Positions 43,784 to 52,847 of a stretch of DNA of 64,000 nt are shown piece after piece; positions within the stretch are counted from its first letter, which is position 1; each line of letters opens with the position of its first letter. Made by a program: the position numbers and the translations under genes. Under the pieces are notes generated by a model. It had not been told where the DNA came from and did no database searches. It saw only the letters and a list, made by a program, of their open reading frames with translations. Source of the DNA: Gracilimonas sp040904925 (lineage in GTDB: Bacteria; Bacteroidota; Rhodothermia; Balneolales; Balneolaceae); assembly GCA_040904925.1 (NCBI GenBank), contig JBBDSP010000027.1:1-64000 (forward strand), given 5' to 3'.

Positions 43784-44830
43784 ATGAAAAGTTTACAAGC
43801 AGAAGAGCACTCATTATCAGATCCGGAAGTACAACTTGAAATTATTAACTCACATAACGAAAAGATCAGATCCCTGACAAAGTTTGAAGAAAAGCTTCAG
43901 GATATTGACCTGTTCCCTCTAAAGCCTACCGGAATAGAGATCTTCCAAATGAATGTGGGCTATATGTGTAATATGACCTGCAAGCACTGTCATGTTGATG
44001 CCGGGCCCGATCGTAAAGAGATCATGACCAAAGAAACCTTCGGATATTGTCTGGATGCACTGAAGGAATTTGACATACAAACCGTTGATCTTACCGGTGG
44101 TGCTCCCGAAATGAATCCCCATTTTCGATGGTTTGTGGAAGAGGTTTCTAAGCTGGGTAAGCATGTGATAGTCCGGTCGAATCTGACCATTCTTACCACT
44201 AATAAATTCAGTGATCTTCCGGAGTTCTTTAAAAAGCATGGTGTAGAGGTAACTTGCTCGCTTCCATTTTACAGTAAATCCCGAACAGATCGCCAGCGGG
44301 GAAAAGGAACCTACGATAAGTCGATCACTGCTTTAAAACGACTGAATGAATTGGGATATGGAAAAGAGGATACAGGATTGATGCTGAATTTGGTCTATAA
44401 TCCTGTGGGAGCTTTTTTGCCGGGCGATCAGGAAGAGATCAAACAGGAATTCAAAAAGGAATTGAGCCGAACCCATGGAATAGAATTCAATGACCTGTAC
44501 ACGATCACAAACTTACCGATCAGCAGGTTTCTGAATTTCTTATTGATGTCCGGAAACCTGGAGGAGTATATGGATAAACTGATCGAAGCTTTTAACCCTG
44601 CTGCAGCAATGGGCGTGATGTGCCGAAATACGATCTCTATTGGTTGGGATGGGCGTCTGTTTGATTGCGACTTCAATCAGATGCTGGAAATGGAAGTGCA
44701 TGAAGACAGCGTGCAGCATATTAAAGATTTTGATCTTGATTCCCTGAACAGCAGAGAGATTCTGGTGAATCAGCATTGCTTTGGGTGTACGGCCGGCGCT
44801 GGAAGCAGCTGTGGCGGAGCAACCACTTGA
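43784..44830 (+). CDS. arsS: Arsenosugar biosynthesis radical SAM protein ArsS
   Basis: A 348-residue radical SAM enzyme. The 4Fe-4S ligands are C62, C66 and C69 in GYMCNMTCKHCH. The C-terminal domain is the former DUF3641, with CRNTISIGWDGRLFDCDFNQML and the cysteine-rich tail HCFGCTAGAGSSCGGA. In cyanobacteria ArsS adds the adenosyl moiety to dimethylated arsenic to form the arsenosugar precursor. The enzyme making its substrate, ArsM, is not in this window. The gene is followed by 528 bases of repeat-rich spacer. Confidence 0.93.
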   Translation: MKSLQAEEHSLSDPEVQLEIINSHNEKIRSLTKFEEKLQDIDLFPLKPTGIEIFQMNVGYMCNMTCKHCHVDAGPDRKEIMTKETFGYCLDALKEFDIQTVDLTGGAPEMNPHFRWFVEEVSKLGKHVIVRSNLTILTTNKFSDLPEFFKKHGVEVTCSLPFYSKSRTDRQRGKGTYDKSITALKRLNELGYGKEDTGLMLNLVYNPVGAFLPGDQEEIKQEFKKELSRTHGIEFNDLYTITNLPISRFLNFLLMSGNLEEYMDKLIEAFNPAAAMGVMCRNTISIGWDGRLFDCDFNQMLEMEVHEDSVQHIKDFDLDSLNSREILVNQHCFGCTAGAGSSCGGATT

Positions 44831-45358
44831 ACATTGAATTTTGAAGTTAAGAGACCATGAGTTTGAGATAAGAATTGGTCACTTAATGAGATATAGAGTT
44901 GTTTCGCGGCGGATGCCCGAAATCTAATAAGTTGATAAGATTCAACAGTTGAATTTTTGGCCATGTATTAGATTCCCGTGTGCACGGGAATGACCCTATT
45001 CAGTCACTTTTCTTAACTGATTTCTATAGTTTTATCTCTAGCTCAGGTTAAGATACCATAAATCAGTAAAGGCGTATCGCATACACCCAGAGTATTTCAT
45101 GTATGTTGAAATTGTGGGATCTGATACAATTATAAATTAAATATCCACGAATTCGACCTCTTTTGTTTTCTCCTTCAACAAGGAGAAAGACTCGTTGTTG
45201 AGATTGGAATTTCTAATGAACATTAAAGTTATTATTAGTTTCGAAAAAGCCTCTCCTTGTGAAGGAGAGGTTTGGAGAGGTCGAAGTTTAAATTTGGAAC
45301 CTTTGAACTATTTCAGATCCTATTTTAAAAACTCAATCACATATTTGATTCAATAATA
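44831..45358. other. Repeat-rich 528-base spacer inside the arsenosugar cluster
   Basis: No credible gene. It contains the dyad TTCAACAGTTGAA (44941-44953) and a hairpin ATTCCCGTG/CACGGGAAT (44972-44991). A 134-base element follows at 45152-45285, bounded by the inverted 9-mers TTCGACCTC and GAGGTCGAA. Inside it are CTCCTTCAACAAGGAG and CCTCTCCTTGTGAAGGAGAGG. It looks like accumulated small non-autonomous repeats. Confidence 0.65.
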
Positions 45359-45961
45359 ATGTCCCATAATAAATTGATCGTTTTCGTAAAAAATGAAGAA
45401 GCCGGAAAGGTTAAAACCCGGTTAGCCAACACGGTTGGAGATGATAAAGCGTTGGAGATCTACCGAAAATTATTGGGATATACTTTTGATCAGGTTAATT
45501 CTCTGGAGGTAACTAAAGAAGTCTGGTATTCCCGATTCATTGAGCAGGAAGATGTTTGGAGTGAAGGGGATTTCAAAAAGCATGTACAGGAAGGGGTCAA
45601 CCTGGGCGAAAGAATGTCAGGTGCTTTTAGAAAATCTTTTGAAGAAGAAGGCGTTGAAAAAGCAGTGATCATCGGCAGTGATTGCGCGGAACTGACCACA
45701 GTTATTCTCGAAGAGGCATTTTCCAGGTTAGATAAAAATGATATCGTTATTGGTCCGGCTGAAGATGGAGGGTATTATTTGATAGGCATGAGCAGATTCT
45801 TTCCGGAGCTTTTTAAAGATATTGCCTGGAGTACTGAATCTGTGTTAGAGAAAACGATCCAAAAGGCAACACAAATGGGAGCTTCTCATTTCCTGCTCAA
45901 GGAATTAAATGATGTGGATGAAATAGGTGACTGGAAGAGGGTTGAAGATAAATTACACTAA
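45359..45961 (+). CDS. Arsenosugar-type glycosyltransferase (TIGR04282/DUF2064 family)
   Basis: A 200-residue nucleotidyl/glycosyltransferase-fold protein. The N-terminus LIVFVKNEEAGKVKTRLA and the later IIGSDCAELTTVILEEAF and GPAEDGGYYLIGMS are diagnostic. This family is found with TIGR04283 glycosyltransferases and ArsS in many genomes. The names reflect that association; activity has not been shown for most members. Confidence 0.85.
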   Translation: MSHNKLIVFVKNEEAGKVKTRLANTVGDDKALEIYRKLLGYTFDQVNSLEVTKEVWYSRFIEQEDVWSEGDFKKHVQEGVNLGERMSGAFRKSFEEEGVEKAVIIGSDCAELTTVILEEAFSRLDKNDIVIGPAEDGGYYLIGMSRFFPELFKDIAWSTESVLEKTIQKATQMGASHFLLKELNDVDEIGDWKRVEDKLH

Positions 45962-46400
45962 ACCTGTCAGGTTTGAAGCTACCAAAGTGTATGGGGCATG
46001 GTCTATATAATCTGACAGATCATGAAATAACCGGTGAGGGGTAATGCTATGTTTTTTAGCATAACCGTTTAAAACATTTTATAATACGTTAAAAGGCTTC
46101 GGTTCTGTTCATTTAGGATAGATTGTATGGTAGGCTGAGAATCAACCCCCTTCTTTTTTCTCGCAGAGTTACGCCGATGAATCCGTAGAGTCTCGTAGAT
46201 ATTCTGCGTAACTCCGCGGTAAACTCTGCGATAATCTGCGAGATAGAGAATAAAAGTAATTTGAGACTGCACCATTTTTCATACGCCTACTTGTCTTGGG
46301 CAGGCATGATTTTTTCTTTAAGCTAAATTTCCTGGAAATTTAATTTCTTATCATCCCTCATTCCAAAATTGAACAGAATAAATCCTGAAAATCAATCTTT
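45962..46400. other. Repeat-bearing 439-base spacer
   Basis: It holds an imperfect inverted repeat CGCAGAGTTACGC (46162-46174) with GCGTAACTCCGCG (46206-46218), followed by CTCTGCGATAATCTGCG words. A short AACCTGTCAGGTT-type dyad lies at its start. The 68-residue minus-strand ORF here is a translation of the repeat. I see no gene. Confidence 0.6.
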
Positions 46401-47087
46401 ATGCTTAGCATTATCATCCCCGCCTATAATGAAGAAAACAAGATCGGGGAACTTATAGCATATCTGAAAGCACACAGCCGGACTTCTGAAACAGAGATCA
46501 TAGTAGTGGATGGAGGCAGTACAGATGAAACAGTAAAGGAGGTGAAGAGTTCCGGAGCAGTAGTTTTGAAATCACCCCAAAAAGGCAGAGCCAGGCAAAT
46601 GAATTTTGGGGCTTTAAAAGCCAAAGGAGAACTTTTATACTTTTTACACGCTGATACCCGCCCGCCCAAAACTTTTATCGAAGATATCTACGCTGAAATA
46701 AATACCGGAAATGGAGCAGGCTGCTTTCAGTTGAAATTCGACAATCCACATAAAGCGTTAACGTTCTATTCCTGGTTCACTCAATTTGATATTGATGTAT
46801 TCCGTTTTGGAGACCAGAGTTTATTTGTCACTAAAGCATTATTTACTAAAATCGAGGGCTTTGATGAAGACCTTTTGGTGATGGAGGATCAGGTGATCGT
46901 GACAGAGATCAAAAAACACGCGCAATTTTCAATTATTCAAAAACCGGTCATCACCTCAGCTAGAAAATATGAGCACATTGGAGTTTTCAAAATGCAGCTG
47001 ATTTTCAGTATTATTGTCTGTCTCTTTTATTTAAATATTGAACAAGAGACGATAGTACATTTTTATATGGGTGCTATCAGCAGTTAA
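46401..47087 (+). CDS. Family 2 glycosyltransferase of arsenosugar type (TIGR04283)
   Basis: A 228-residue GT-A glycosyltransferase. SIIIPAYNEENKIGELI is the N-terminal nucleotide-binding region and VDGGSTDET the donor-binding motif. LYFLHADTRPP holds the metal-binding DxD-like region, and EGFDEDLLVMEDQ follows as the acceptor motif. The family co-occurs with ArsS and the TIGR04282 protein, as here. It probably adds a sugar to the dimethylarsinoyl product. Confidence 0.85.
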   Translation: MLSIIIPAYNEENKIGELIAYLKAHSRTSETEIIVVDGGSTDETVKEVKSSGAVVLKSPQKGRARQMNFGALKAKGELLYFLHADTRPPKTFIEDIYAEINTGNGAGCFQLKFDNPHKALTFYSWFTQFDIDVFRFGDQSLFVTKALFTKIEGFDEDLLVMEDQVIVTEIKKHAQFSIIQKPVITSARKYEHIGVFKMQLIFSIIVCLFYLNIEQETIVHFYMGAISS

Positions 47088-47161
47088 ATAAACTAAAACT
47101 GCTCCATATTAAGATAGTGTTAAAAGGAAGAATCCCCGGAGAGGTTTGGAATCTTTATTAC

Positions 47162-47169
47162 TATCTTTG
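47162..47169 (+). promoter_or_regulatory. Possible -7 box upstream of the TonB receptor gene
   Basis: TATCTTTG matches TAnnTTTG. The nearest TTG upstream is only 13 bases away, short for a -33 box, so the match is partial. It lies about 140 bases before the start codon. Confidence 0.3.
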
Positions 47170-47307
47170 ATGTGATTTAAATGATTAGCAATCTATATAT
47201 CAAAAATAAAAAACAATTTTGTGACCCGGGAAATACAAAGTTTTTAATTTTTCAGGGTAGATTTTACAACTTCAATCAAAATAACCTCACAATAAAAAAC
47301 ACATACC

Positions 47308-49992
47308 ATGCTTAAATATTTATCCACTTTAATGTTAATATTTGGTATCTCTGGGGCAGTGCTTGCACAGTCTACTATCAGAGGTACGGTTACCGAAGCG
47401 GGATCAGAAGAGCCTATTATTGGCGCGAACCTGATCTTGATTGGAACCAACCAAGGTAATGCAACCGACCTTAACGGTGACTATGTGATCAGAGGCGTTC
47501 AGCCTGGCACATATACAATTCGTGTTTCTAGTGTTGGATTCGTAACCATTACCGAAGAGATCACTGTTGGTTCAAGTGACCTGGAACTTGATTTCGAATT
47601 GGAAATGACCAGTGCTTCTTTAACAGCGATGGAAGTTTTTGCTTCCCGATCAGATCAGTCAACTCCGGTTGCGTTTTCCGACGTAAATAAGGAAGCTATA
47701 CAGCAACAGTTGGGTTCTCGTAATCTTCCTGAAGTATTAAATATTACTCCTTCTGTTTATTCAACAGGTGAAGGTGGTGGTGCCGGTGATGCCCGTATTA
47801 ACGTTCGTGGATTTGACCAGCGTAACGTTGCTGTTATGATCAACGGTGTGCCTGTGAATGATATGGAAAATGGTTGGGTGTATTGGTCTAACTGGGATGG
47901 TGTAGGTGATGCTGCTCAGTCTATTCAGGTACAGCGTGGTATTTCTAACGTTAACCTTGCGACCCCATCTGTTGGTGGTACTTTGAACATTATTACAGAT
48001 CCTACTTCTAATCAGGCAGGCGGTGCTGTTAAGTTTGAAAATGGAAGTGGTGCATTTAATAAAACTACACTTCAGTTGAATTCAGGAATGATCAACGACA
48101 AGTGGGCATTTAGCGCAGTTGGTGTTCGTAAAGAAGGTGCCGGAATTGTTGACGGAACATGGAGCGATGCATGGGCCTATCATTTGGCAGCATCATATCA
48201 GGTTAATGATGAAAACCGTTTAGATTTCTATGCTTTAGGCGCTCCTCAACGTCACGGGCAAAACCTGTACAAAATGAATACAGCTACATATGACCGTTCT
48301 TATGCACTAAGCCTTGACGGTTACGATCCTGCAGCTGCAGATGTACACGGCGAATTAGGTCGTTTTGCTAATTCCAACGTTAACGGTGTTTCTCCTTCCT
48401 ATACCGGTAATCAGTATATCGGTGATGGTGCTTGGGTAAATTCTTCTATCCAAAATCGGTATAACAGAGATTTCATCAATGAGCGTGAGAACTTTTTCCA
48501 TAAGCCGCAGATTAACCTTAACTGGTATAGCGAATTAAGCGACAAGCTTACTTTGACCAATGTACTTTACTACAGTGGTGGTAACGGTGGTGGTAGTGGT
48601 ACTTTAGGAAGTATGCAATGGGATTACAGCCACAATCAACGTGTTGCTGATTGGGATGCTACCATTGCAAATAACCGTGCAAACACGAATGTAGAAGGTG
48701 ATGCTGTTTCAGCAGGTATTTTAAGAAACAGCCGTAACAATCAGTGGACGATCGGTAATATCCTGAAACTGTCTTATGCTGCAACTGATGAGTTTGAAAT
48801 TCAGGCAGGACTTGACTGGAGAACTGCTGAGATCGAGCATTATCGTGAAGTACGCGACTTACTTGGTGGCGATTATTACATCGAAACCAACAATGACTTT
48901 AATCCTAATTACAGAGCTGGTCTAGGTGATAAAGTTGCTTACGACTTTACCAACACCGTTGATTGGATTGGTGGTTATGTACAAGGTGAATACGAAACCG
49001 ACAAATACAGTGTATATGCAACCGGTGGCTTGTCTACGATCAAATACAATCACGAAAATTTCTTCATGGAAGAAAACGGAAGCACATTAACTCGTGAGAC
49101 CGATAACATTATGGGATATCAAGTGAAGGCCGGTGGTCTTTACGGCATCAATGACGATCTTGATGTATATGCCAATGTTGGTATGATCTCTAAAGTGCCT
49201 ATCTTTGATAACGTGATTAATGACGGTACCGGTGCACTCAATGACGATCCTGTTAATGAGAAGTTCTTCTTCTACGAAGCCGGTGTTCGTTACCGTGATG
49301 CAGGCGGTAGATTTGGTGTGAACGCCAACTACTATCTGACTGATCGTCGTGACCGTTCATTCACACGCGGAATAGATCTTCAAAATGGTGATGAAGGAAT
49401 TGTCAACATTACGGGTCTTGATCAAATCCACTCCGGTGTTGAGCTTGAAACTTCTTTCAAAGCTAATGACTGGATCCGTTTGGATGTTGCAGGATCTTAT
49501 AACATCTGGGAATATAAGAGCGATGTATCAGCATTATATACACCTGACCTGAACAATCCGGGCAATCAACAGAACATCAACCTTTATGTTGATGGCTTGA
49601 AAGTAGGTAATGCTCCTCAGGCACAGTTGGCTTACGTTCTTGGACTGACACCAACTCAAAACTTTAACGTACAGTTAGTAGGTACTTCTTTCTACGAGCA
49701 CTATTCTGACTTCAACCCATTAGATCGTGATGATGCTAATGACAGAGTACAGCCTTGGAAAGCTCCTAATTACACTGTGTTTAACCTGCATGTGAACTAC
49801 ACAATTGATAGCATACTTCAAGGAGCTGACTTATTCTTGAACATGTTTAACATACTTGACGAAACCTACATTCAGGATTCTGTTGATAACAGTTCCTTTA
49901 ACGGGTTTGATGGAGACCACGATGCAGATGATGCTGAAGTATTCTTAGGTCTTCCAAGACGTTACAACTTTGGAGTTCGTATAAATTTCTAA
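47308..49992 (+). CDS. TonB-dependent outer-membrane receptor with a carboxypeptidase-regulatory-like domain
   Basis: An 894-residue receptor: signal peptide to residue 20 (AVLAQ), carboxypeptidase-D-like domain to about residue 95 (IRGTVTEAGSEEPIIGANL), plug to about 250 (INVRGFDQRNVAVMING) and a beta-barrel ending in RRYNFGVRINF. Codon use is unusually biased toward GGT, CGT, GTT and AAC compared with its neighbours, suggesting high expression. It takes up an unknown substrate by TonB energy. A strong terminator follows, then the phosphodiesterase lipoprotein gene. Confidence 0.92.
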   Translation: MLKYLSTLMLIFGISGAVLAQSTIRGTVTEAGSEEPIIGANLILIGTNQGNATDLNGDYVIRGVQPGTYTIRVSSVGFVTITEEITVGSSDLELDFELEMTSASLTAMEVFASRSDQSTPVAFSDVNKEAIQQQLGSRNLPEVLNITPSVYSTGEGGGAGDARINVRGFDQRNVAVMINGVPVNDMENGWVYWSNWDGVGDAAQSIQVQRGISNVNLATPSVGGTLNIITDPTSNQAGGAVKFENGSGAFNKTTLQLNSGMINDKWAFSAVGVRKEGAGIVDGTWSDAWAYHLAASYQVNDENRLDFYALGAPQRHGQNLYKMNTATYDRSYALSLDGYDPAAADVHGELGRFANSNVNGVSPSYTGNQYIGDGAWVNSSIQNRYNRDFINERENFFHKPQINLNWYSELSDKLTLTNVLYYSGGNGGGSGTLGSMQWDYSHNQRVADWDATIANNRANTNVEGDAVSAGILRNSRNNQWTIGNILKLSYAATDEFEIQAGLDWRTAEIEHYREVRDLLGGDYYIETNNDFNPNYRAGLGDKVAYDFTNTVDWIGGYVQGEYETDKYSVYATGGLSTIKYNHENFFMEENGSTLTRETDNIMGYQVKAGGLYGINDDLDVYANVGMISKVPIFDNVINDGTGALNDDPVNEKFFFYEAGVRYRDAGGRFGVNANYYLTDRRDRSFTRGIDLQNGDEGIVNITGLDQIHSGVELETSFKANDWIRLDVAGSYNIWEYKSDVSALYTPDLNNPGNQQNINLYVDGLKVGNAPQAQLAYVLGLTPTQNFNVQLVGTSFYEHYSDFNPLDRDDANDRVQPWKAPNYTVFNLHVNYTIDSILQGADLFLNMFNILDETYIQDSVDNSSFNGFDGDHDADDAEVFLGLPRRYNFGVRINF

Positions 49993-50027
49993 ATACACCT
50001 CAAAGTAAAAACTGAGTAAATTTAAGA

Positions 50028-50057
50028 GCAGCCTGTTTTCCACAGGCTGCTTTTTTT
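50028..50057 (+). terminator. Rho-independent terminator
   Basis: GCAGCCTGT pairs with ACAGGCTGC around a 5-base loop and is followed by seven T. It ends the TonB receptor transcript. Confidence 0.92.
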
Positions 50058-50071
50058 ATATTTTAAACACT

Positions 50072-51286
50072 ATGAAAAAATTACTTTTTGGTATAGTTAT
50101 TCTAATGGTGGCTATAGGTTGCAAAACCCAACAGCAGAATCCAGAAAAACTATTATTGATCTCCTTCGATGGTTTTCGCTATGATTATCTGACAAAGACT
50201 GACACCCCAAATTTTGATAAACTGGCAGAAACCGGTGTGACTAGTGAAGGGCTGATTCCCATTTTCCCCTCCAAAACATTTCCCAATCACTATGCTATTG
50301 CTACCGGTTTATATCCTGAAAATAATGGGTTTGTCGGGAATAACATGTATGACCCGGAAATGGATGCAAGTTTTACCATAAGAGATCGTGAAGCCGTAGA
50401 AAACCCGGATTGGTATGAAGGAGAACCCATCTGGAATACCGCAGAAAAAGCAGGAAAAAAAGCAGGTACGATGTTCTGGGTAGGTTCTGAGGCTCCAATT
50501 CAGGATATGAGGCCGACACACTGGAAAACCTACGATGATGGAATGCCTGATTCTGCCAGGGTCGATTCGGTAGTAAAGTGGCTGTCTTATGGAAATGAGA
50601 AAGAGGTAGATTTTGCTACTCTGTATTTTAGTTTTGTGGATACTCAGGGTCACCGCCATGGACCTGATTCTCCGGAAGTGGTTGAGTCCATAAAGAAAGC
50701 GGACGATCTGATCGGATATTTGATGCAGCAGATGGAAGAAACGGAGTTGAAGGAGATCACAAATACGTTGATCGTTTCAGATCACGGCATGGTGGACCTT
50801 TCCAGGGATAAGATCGTGGTACTGGATGACATGATAGATCCTGATGATCTCGAAGTAATTGCCTACAGTCCGGCACTAATGGCCAATGTGAAAAACGGAA
50901 AGCTGGATGAAGTCTATAATGTTCTCAAAGAGAATGAGAAGAATTTCAAAGTTTATAAAAAAGATCAAATTCCCGATTGGTATCATCTAAAAGATCACCG
51001 CAGAATCCCGGAATTACTATTGGTAGCCGACCTTGGATATACCATCAATTCCAGAGAATATTTTGAATCCCGCCCTGACTACCCTTCGGGTGGAACTCAC
51101 GGCTTTGATAATCAGGAAAAAGAAATGCATGCACTTTTCATAGCAAATGGCCCTGATTTCAGATCAGCATATAAAATGAAAGAATTTGAAAACATACATC
51201 TGTATGTATTAATGGCACATTTGCTGAATATAACCCCAGCCGAAACCGATGGAAATATCGACAGTGTATCGGTAATGCTGAAGTGA
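50072..51286 (+). CDS. ENPP-type phosphodiesterase lipoprotein
   Basis: A 404-residue lipoprotein (lipobox VAIGC, Cys17) of the alkaline phosphatase superfamily. ISFDGFRYDYL holds the first metal Asp33. FPSKTFPNHYAIATGLYPENNGF contains the Thr nucleophile (T69) and a metal histidine. DTQGHRHGPDS and VSDHGM supply the rest of the two-zinc site. It resembles ectonucleotide pyrophosphatase/phosphodiesterases. It probably works in the periplasm or at the surface on nucleotides or phosphodiesters. It follows the TonB gene but has its own unit. Confidence 0.9.
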   Translation: MKKLLFGIVILMVAIGCKTQQQNPEKLLLISFDGFRYDYLTKTDTPNFDKLAETGVTSEGLIPIFPSKTFPNHYAIATGLYPENNGFVGNNMYDPEMDASFTIRDREAVENPDWYEGEPIWNTAEKAGKKAGTMFWVGSEAPIQDMRPTHWKTYDDGMPDSARVDSVVKWLSYGNEKEVDFATLYFSFVDTQGHRHGPDSPEVVESIKKADDLIGYLMQQMEETELKEITNTLIVSDHGMVDLSRDKIVVLDDMIDPDDLEVIAYSPALMANVKNGKLDEVYNVLKENEKNFKVYKKDQIPDWYHLKDHRRIPELLLVADLGYTINSREYFESRPDYPSGGTHGFDNQEKEMHALFIANGPDFRSAYKMKEFENIHLYVLMAHLLNITPAETDGNIDSVSVMLK

Positions 51287-51410
51287 GTTGAGGAACGTTA
51301 AACCAAAAAAATCATTTCGTACTGCTATATAGATTGCATCTGTCCCAAAGTGAGGGGATATTCCAATCGGAAAAATTTACCCCATTACTATTACATAACT
51401 TATTTATAAA

Positions 51411-51746
51411 ATGGCTTACGTTGTAACTGAACCTTGTATTCAATGTAAATATACTAACTGCGCCGCCGTATGTCCGGTTGATGCTTTTCGGGAAGGACCT
51501 AATTTTTTGGTGATCGATCCTCTTGAATGTATTGATTGTGATGCGTGCGTATCGGAATGCCCGGTAGAAGCTATTTACCCGGACGATGAAGTACCGGAAA
51601 AATGGGAAGATTACATTGACCTGAATGAGCGACTTGCGGAGTCATGGGAAGATCGTATCATCAACGAAACACAGGATGCTTTACCGGATGCCGATGACTG
51701 GGCTGCCAAAGAAGACAAGCGCGACGACCTGATCGAAGCCTGGTAA
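51411..51746 (+). CDS. fdxA: 7Fe ferredoxin (FdxA type)
   Basis: A 111-residue ferredoxin with two cluster-binding regions. C9, C12, C17 and C21 lie in CIQCKYTNCAAVCP; C40, C43, C46 and C50 in CIDCDACVSECP. The spacing C-x7-C-x3-CP fits a 3Fe-4S plus 4Fe-4S protein. The acidic C-terminal extension (DDEVPEKW...) is typical of FdxA. It serves as a low-potential electron carrier. Redox partners are not nearby. Confidence 0.93.
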   Translation: MAYVVTEPCIQCKYTNCAAVCPVDAFREGPNFLVIDPLECIDCDACVSECPVEAIYPDDEVPEKWEDYIDLNERLAESWEDRIINETQDALPDADDWAAKEDKRDDLIEAW

Positions 51747-51861
51747 ATTGTGTAGAATAATTTTGAGATAAATGTGGCCATTAGTTGTCACTCATATAGA
51801 AGTTAGATAATTCGTTGACAAACAAGGTAGCGGGTGCCAAGACTAAAAGCTTAGCTCCAAA

Positions 51862-51939
51862 TTTGTCATTTCGACCCCGTAGATTTCTCAGCTACGTTTC
51901 GTTCGTTTTCACTCACTATACTACGTTCGAAATGACAAA
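51862..51939. repeat. REP-like inverted element
   Basis: TTTGTCATTTCGA (51862-51874) and TCGAAATGACAAA (51927-51939) are perfect 13-base inverted arms. Inner sequence has TACG-type words. It lies in the 257-base gap before folP. I recall similar TGTCATTTCGA elements in other Bacteroidota genomes, from memory only. Confidence 0.7.
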
Positions 51940-52003
51940 CAGTAAAAATGGTAGCTAAAACCAAAGAACTAAAACTGTAATCGAATAATCTAATCCCAAC
52001 TTA

Positions 52004-52837
52004 TTGCCTGCAAATACATCCAATTTAAGCCTGCCTTCTTCACCAAAAATAATGGGGATCATAAATGCTACTCCTGATTCTTTCAGTGACGGTGGTCGAT
52101 ATACCGATGTAAGCAGAGCCATGGATCGGATCCATATCATGATCAAAAATGGGGCGGAGATCATTGATGTTGGCGGGGAGTCAACCCGTCCCGGTTCAGA
52201 TCCGATTTCTGTTCAGGAAGAAATAGATAGGGTTATGCCTGTACTCGAAAAGGCCATTTCCGTTTTCAAAAAAGCGGCCTTCTCAATTGATACTACTAAG
52301 TTTGAAGTAGCAAAGTTGGCGCTCGAAGCCGGCTCTAAGATCATAAACGACGTAAGCGGACTTCAGAAAGAACCAAAGCTGGCAGATCTTTGTGCAGAAT
52401 TTGGTGCCACTTATATTTTAATGCACAGTCAGGGAGACCCCAAGACCATGCAGAAAGAGCCGAAGTACAAAGATGTTGTAGAGGATGTCACAGCATTTTT
52501 TGAACAGCAGCTGACCGAGGCAAAAAAAAGGGGTGCCCACAATATAATTTTAGATCCGGGTATCGGTTTCGGTAAAACCCTGGAGCACAATCTGAAATTG
52601 ATCGCCCATCTTGATAAATTCCAAAAATTTGGTTTACCTATATTGGTTGGAGCTTCACGCAAGTCCATGATCGGTAAAATATTAAATAATCGTCCTACAG
52701 ACGACCGCATCACAGGAACCGTGGCTTTGCATTATCATGCACTGGTAAAAGGAGCGAATATTTTACGCGTTCATGATGTGAAGGAAGCTTCCGATTCAAT
52801 TCGTATATTCAACGCAGTACAATCCCAACAATCTTAA
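52004..52837 (+). CDS. folP: Dihydropteroate synthase
   Basis: A 277-residue folate enzyme joining p-aminobenzoate to the pterin. KIMGIINATPDSFSDGG, GGESTRPGS, INDVSG, DPGIGFGKT and LVGASRKSMIG are the conserved loops. The start is a TTG about 16 codons before the first strand, because no ATG upstream fits. The diadenylate cyclase gene follows after ten bases, an order common in Bacteroidota. Confidence 0.93.
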   Translation: MPANTSNLSLPSSPKIMGIINATPDSFSDGGRYTDVSRAMDRIHIMIKNGAEIIDVGGESTRPGSDPISVQEEIDRVMPVLEKAISVFKKAAFSIDTTKFEVAKLALEAGSKIINDVSGLQKEPKLADLCAEFGATYILMHSQGDPKTMQKEPKYKDVVEDVTAFFEQQLTEAKKRGAHNIILDPGIGFGKTLEHNLKLIAHLDKFQKFGLPILVGASRKSMIGKILNNRPTDDRITGTVALHYHALVKGANILRVHDVKEASDSIRIFNAVQSQQS

Positions 52838-52847
52838 AACAGACGCC

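Noticed and set aside
46069..46275. 68-residue minus-strand ORF
   Set aside because: It is a translation of the CGCAGAGTTACGC-type inverted repeat, with no recognised motif or start context.
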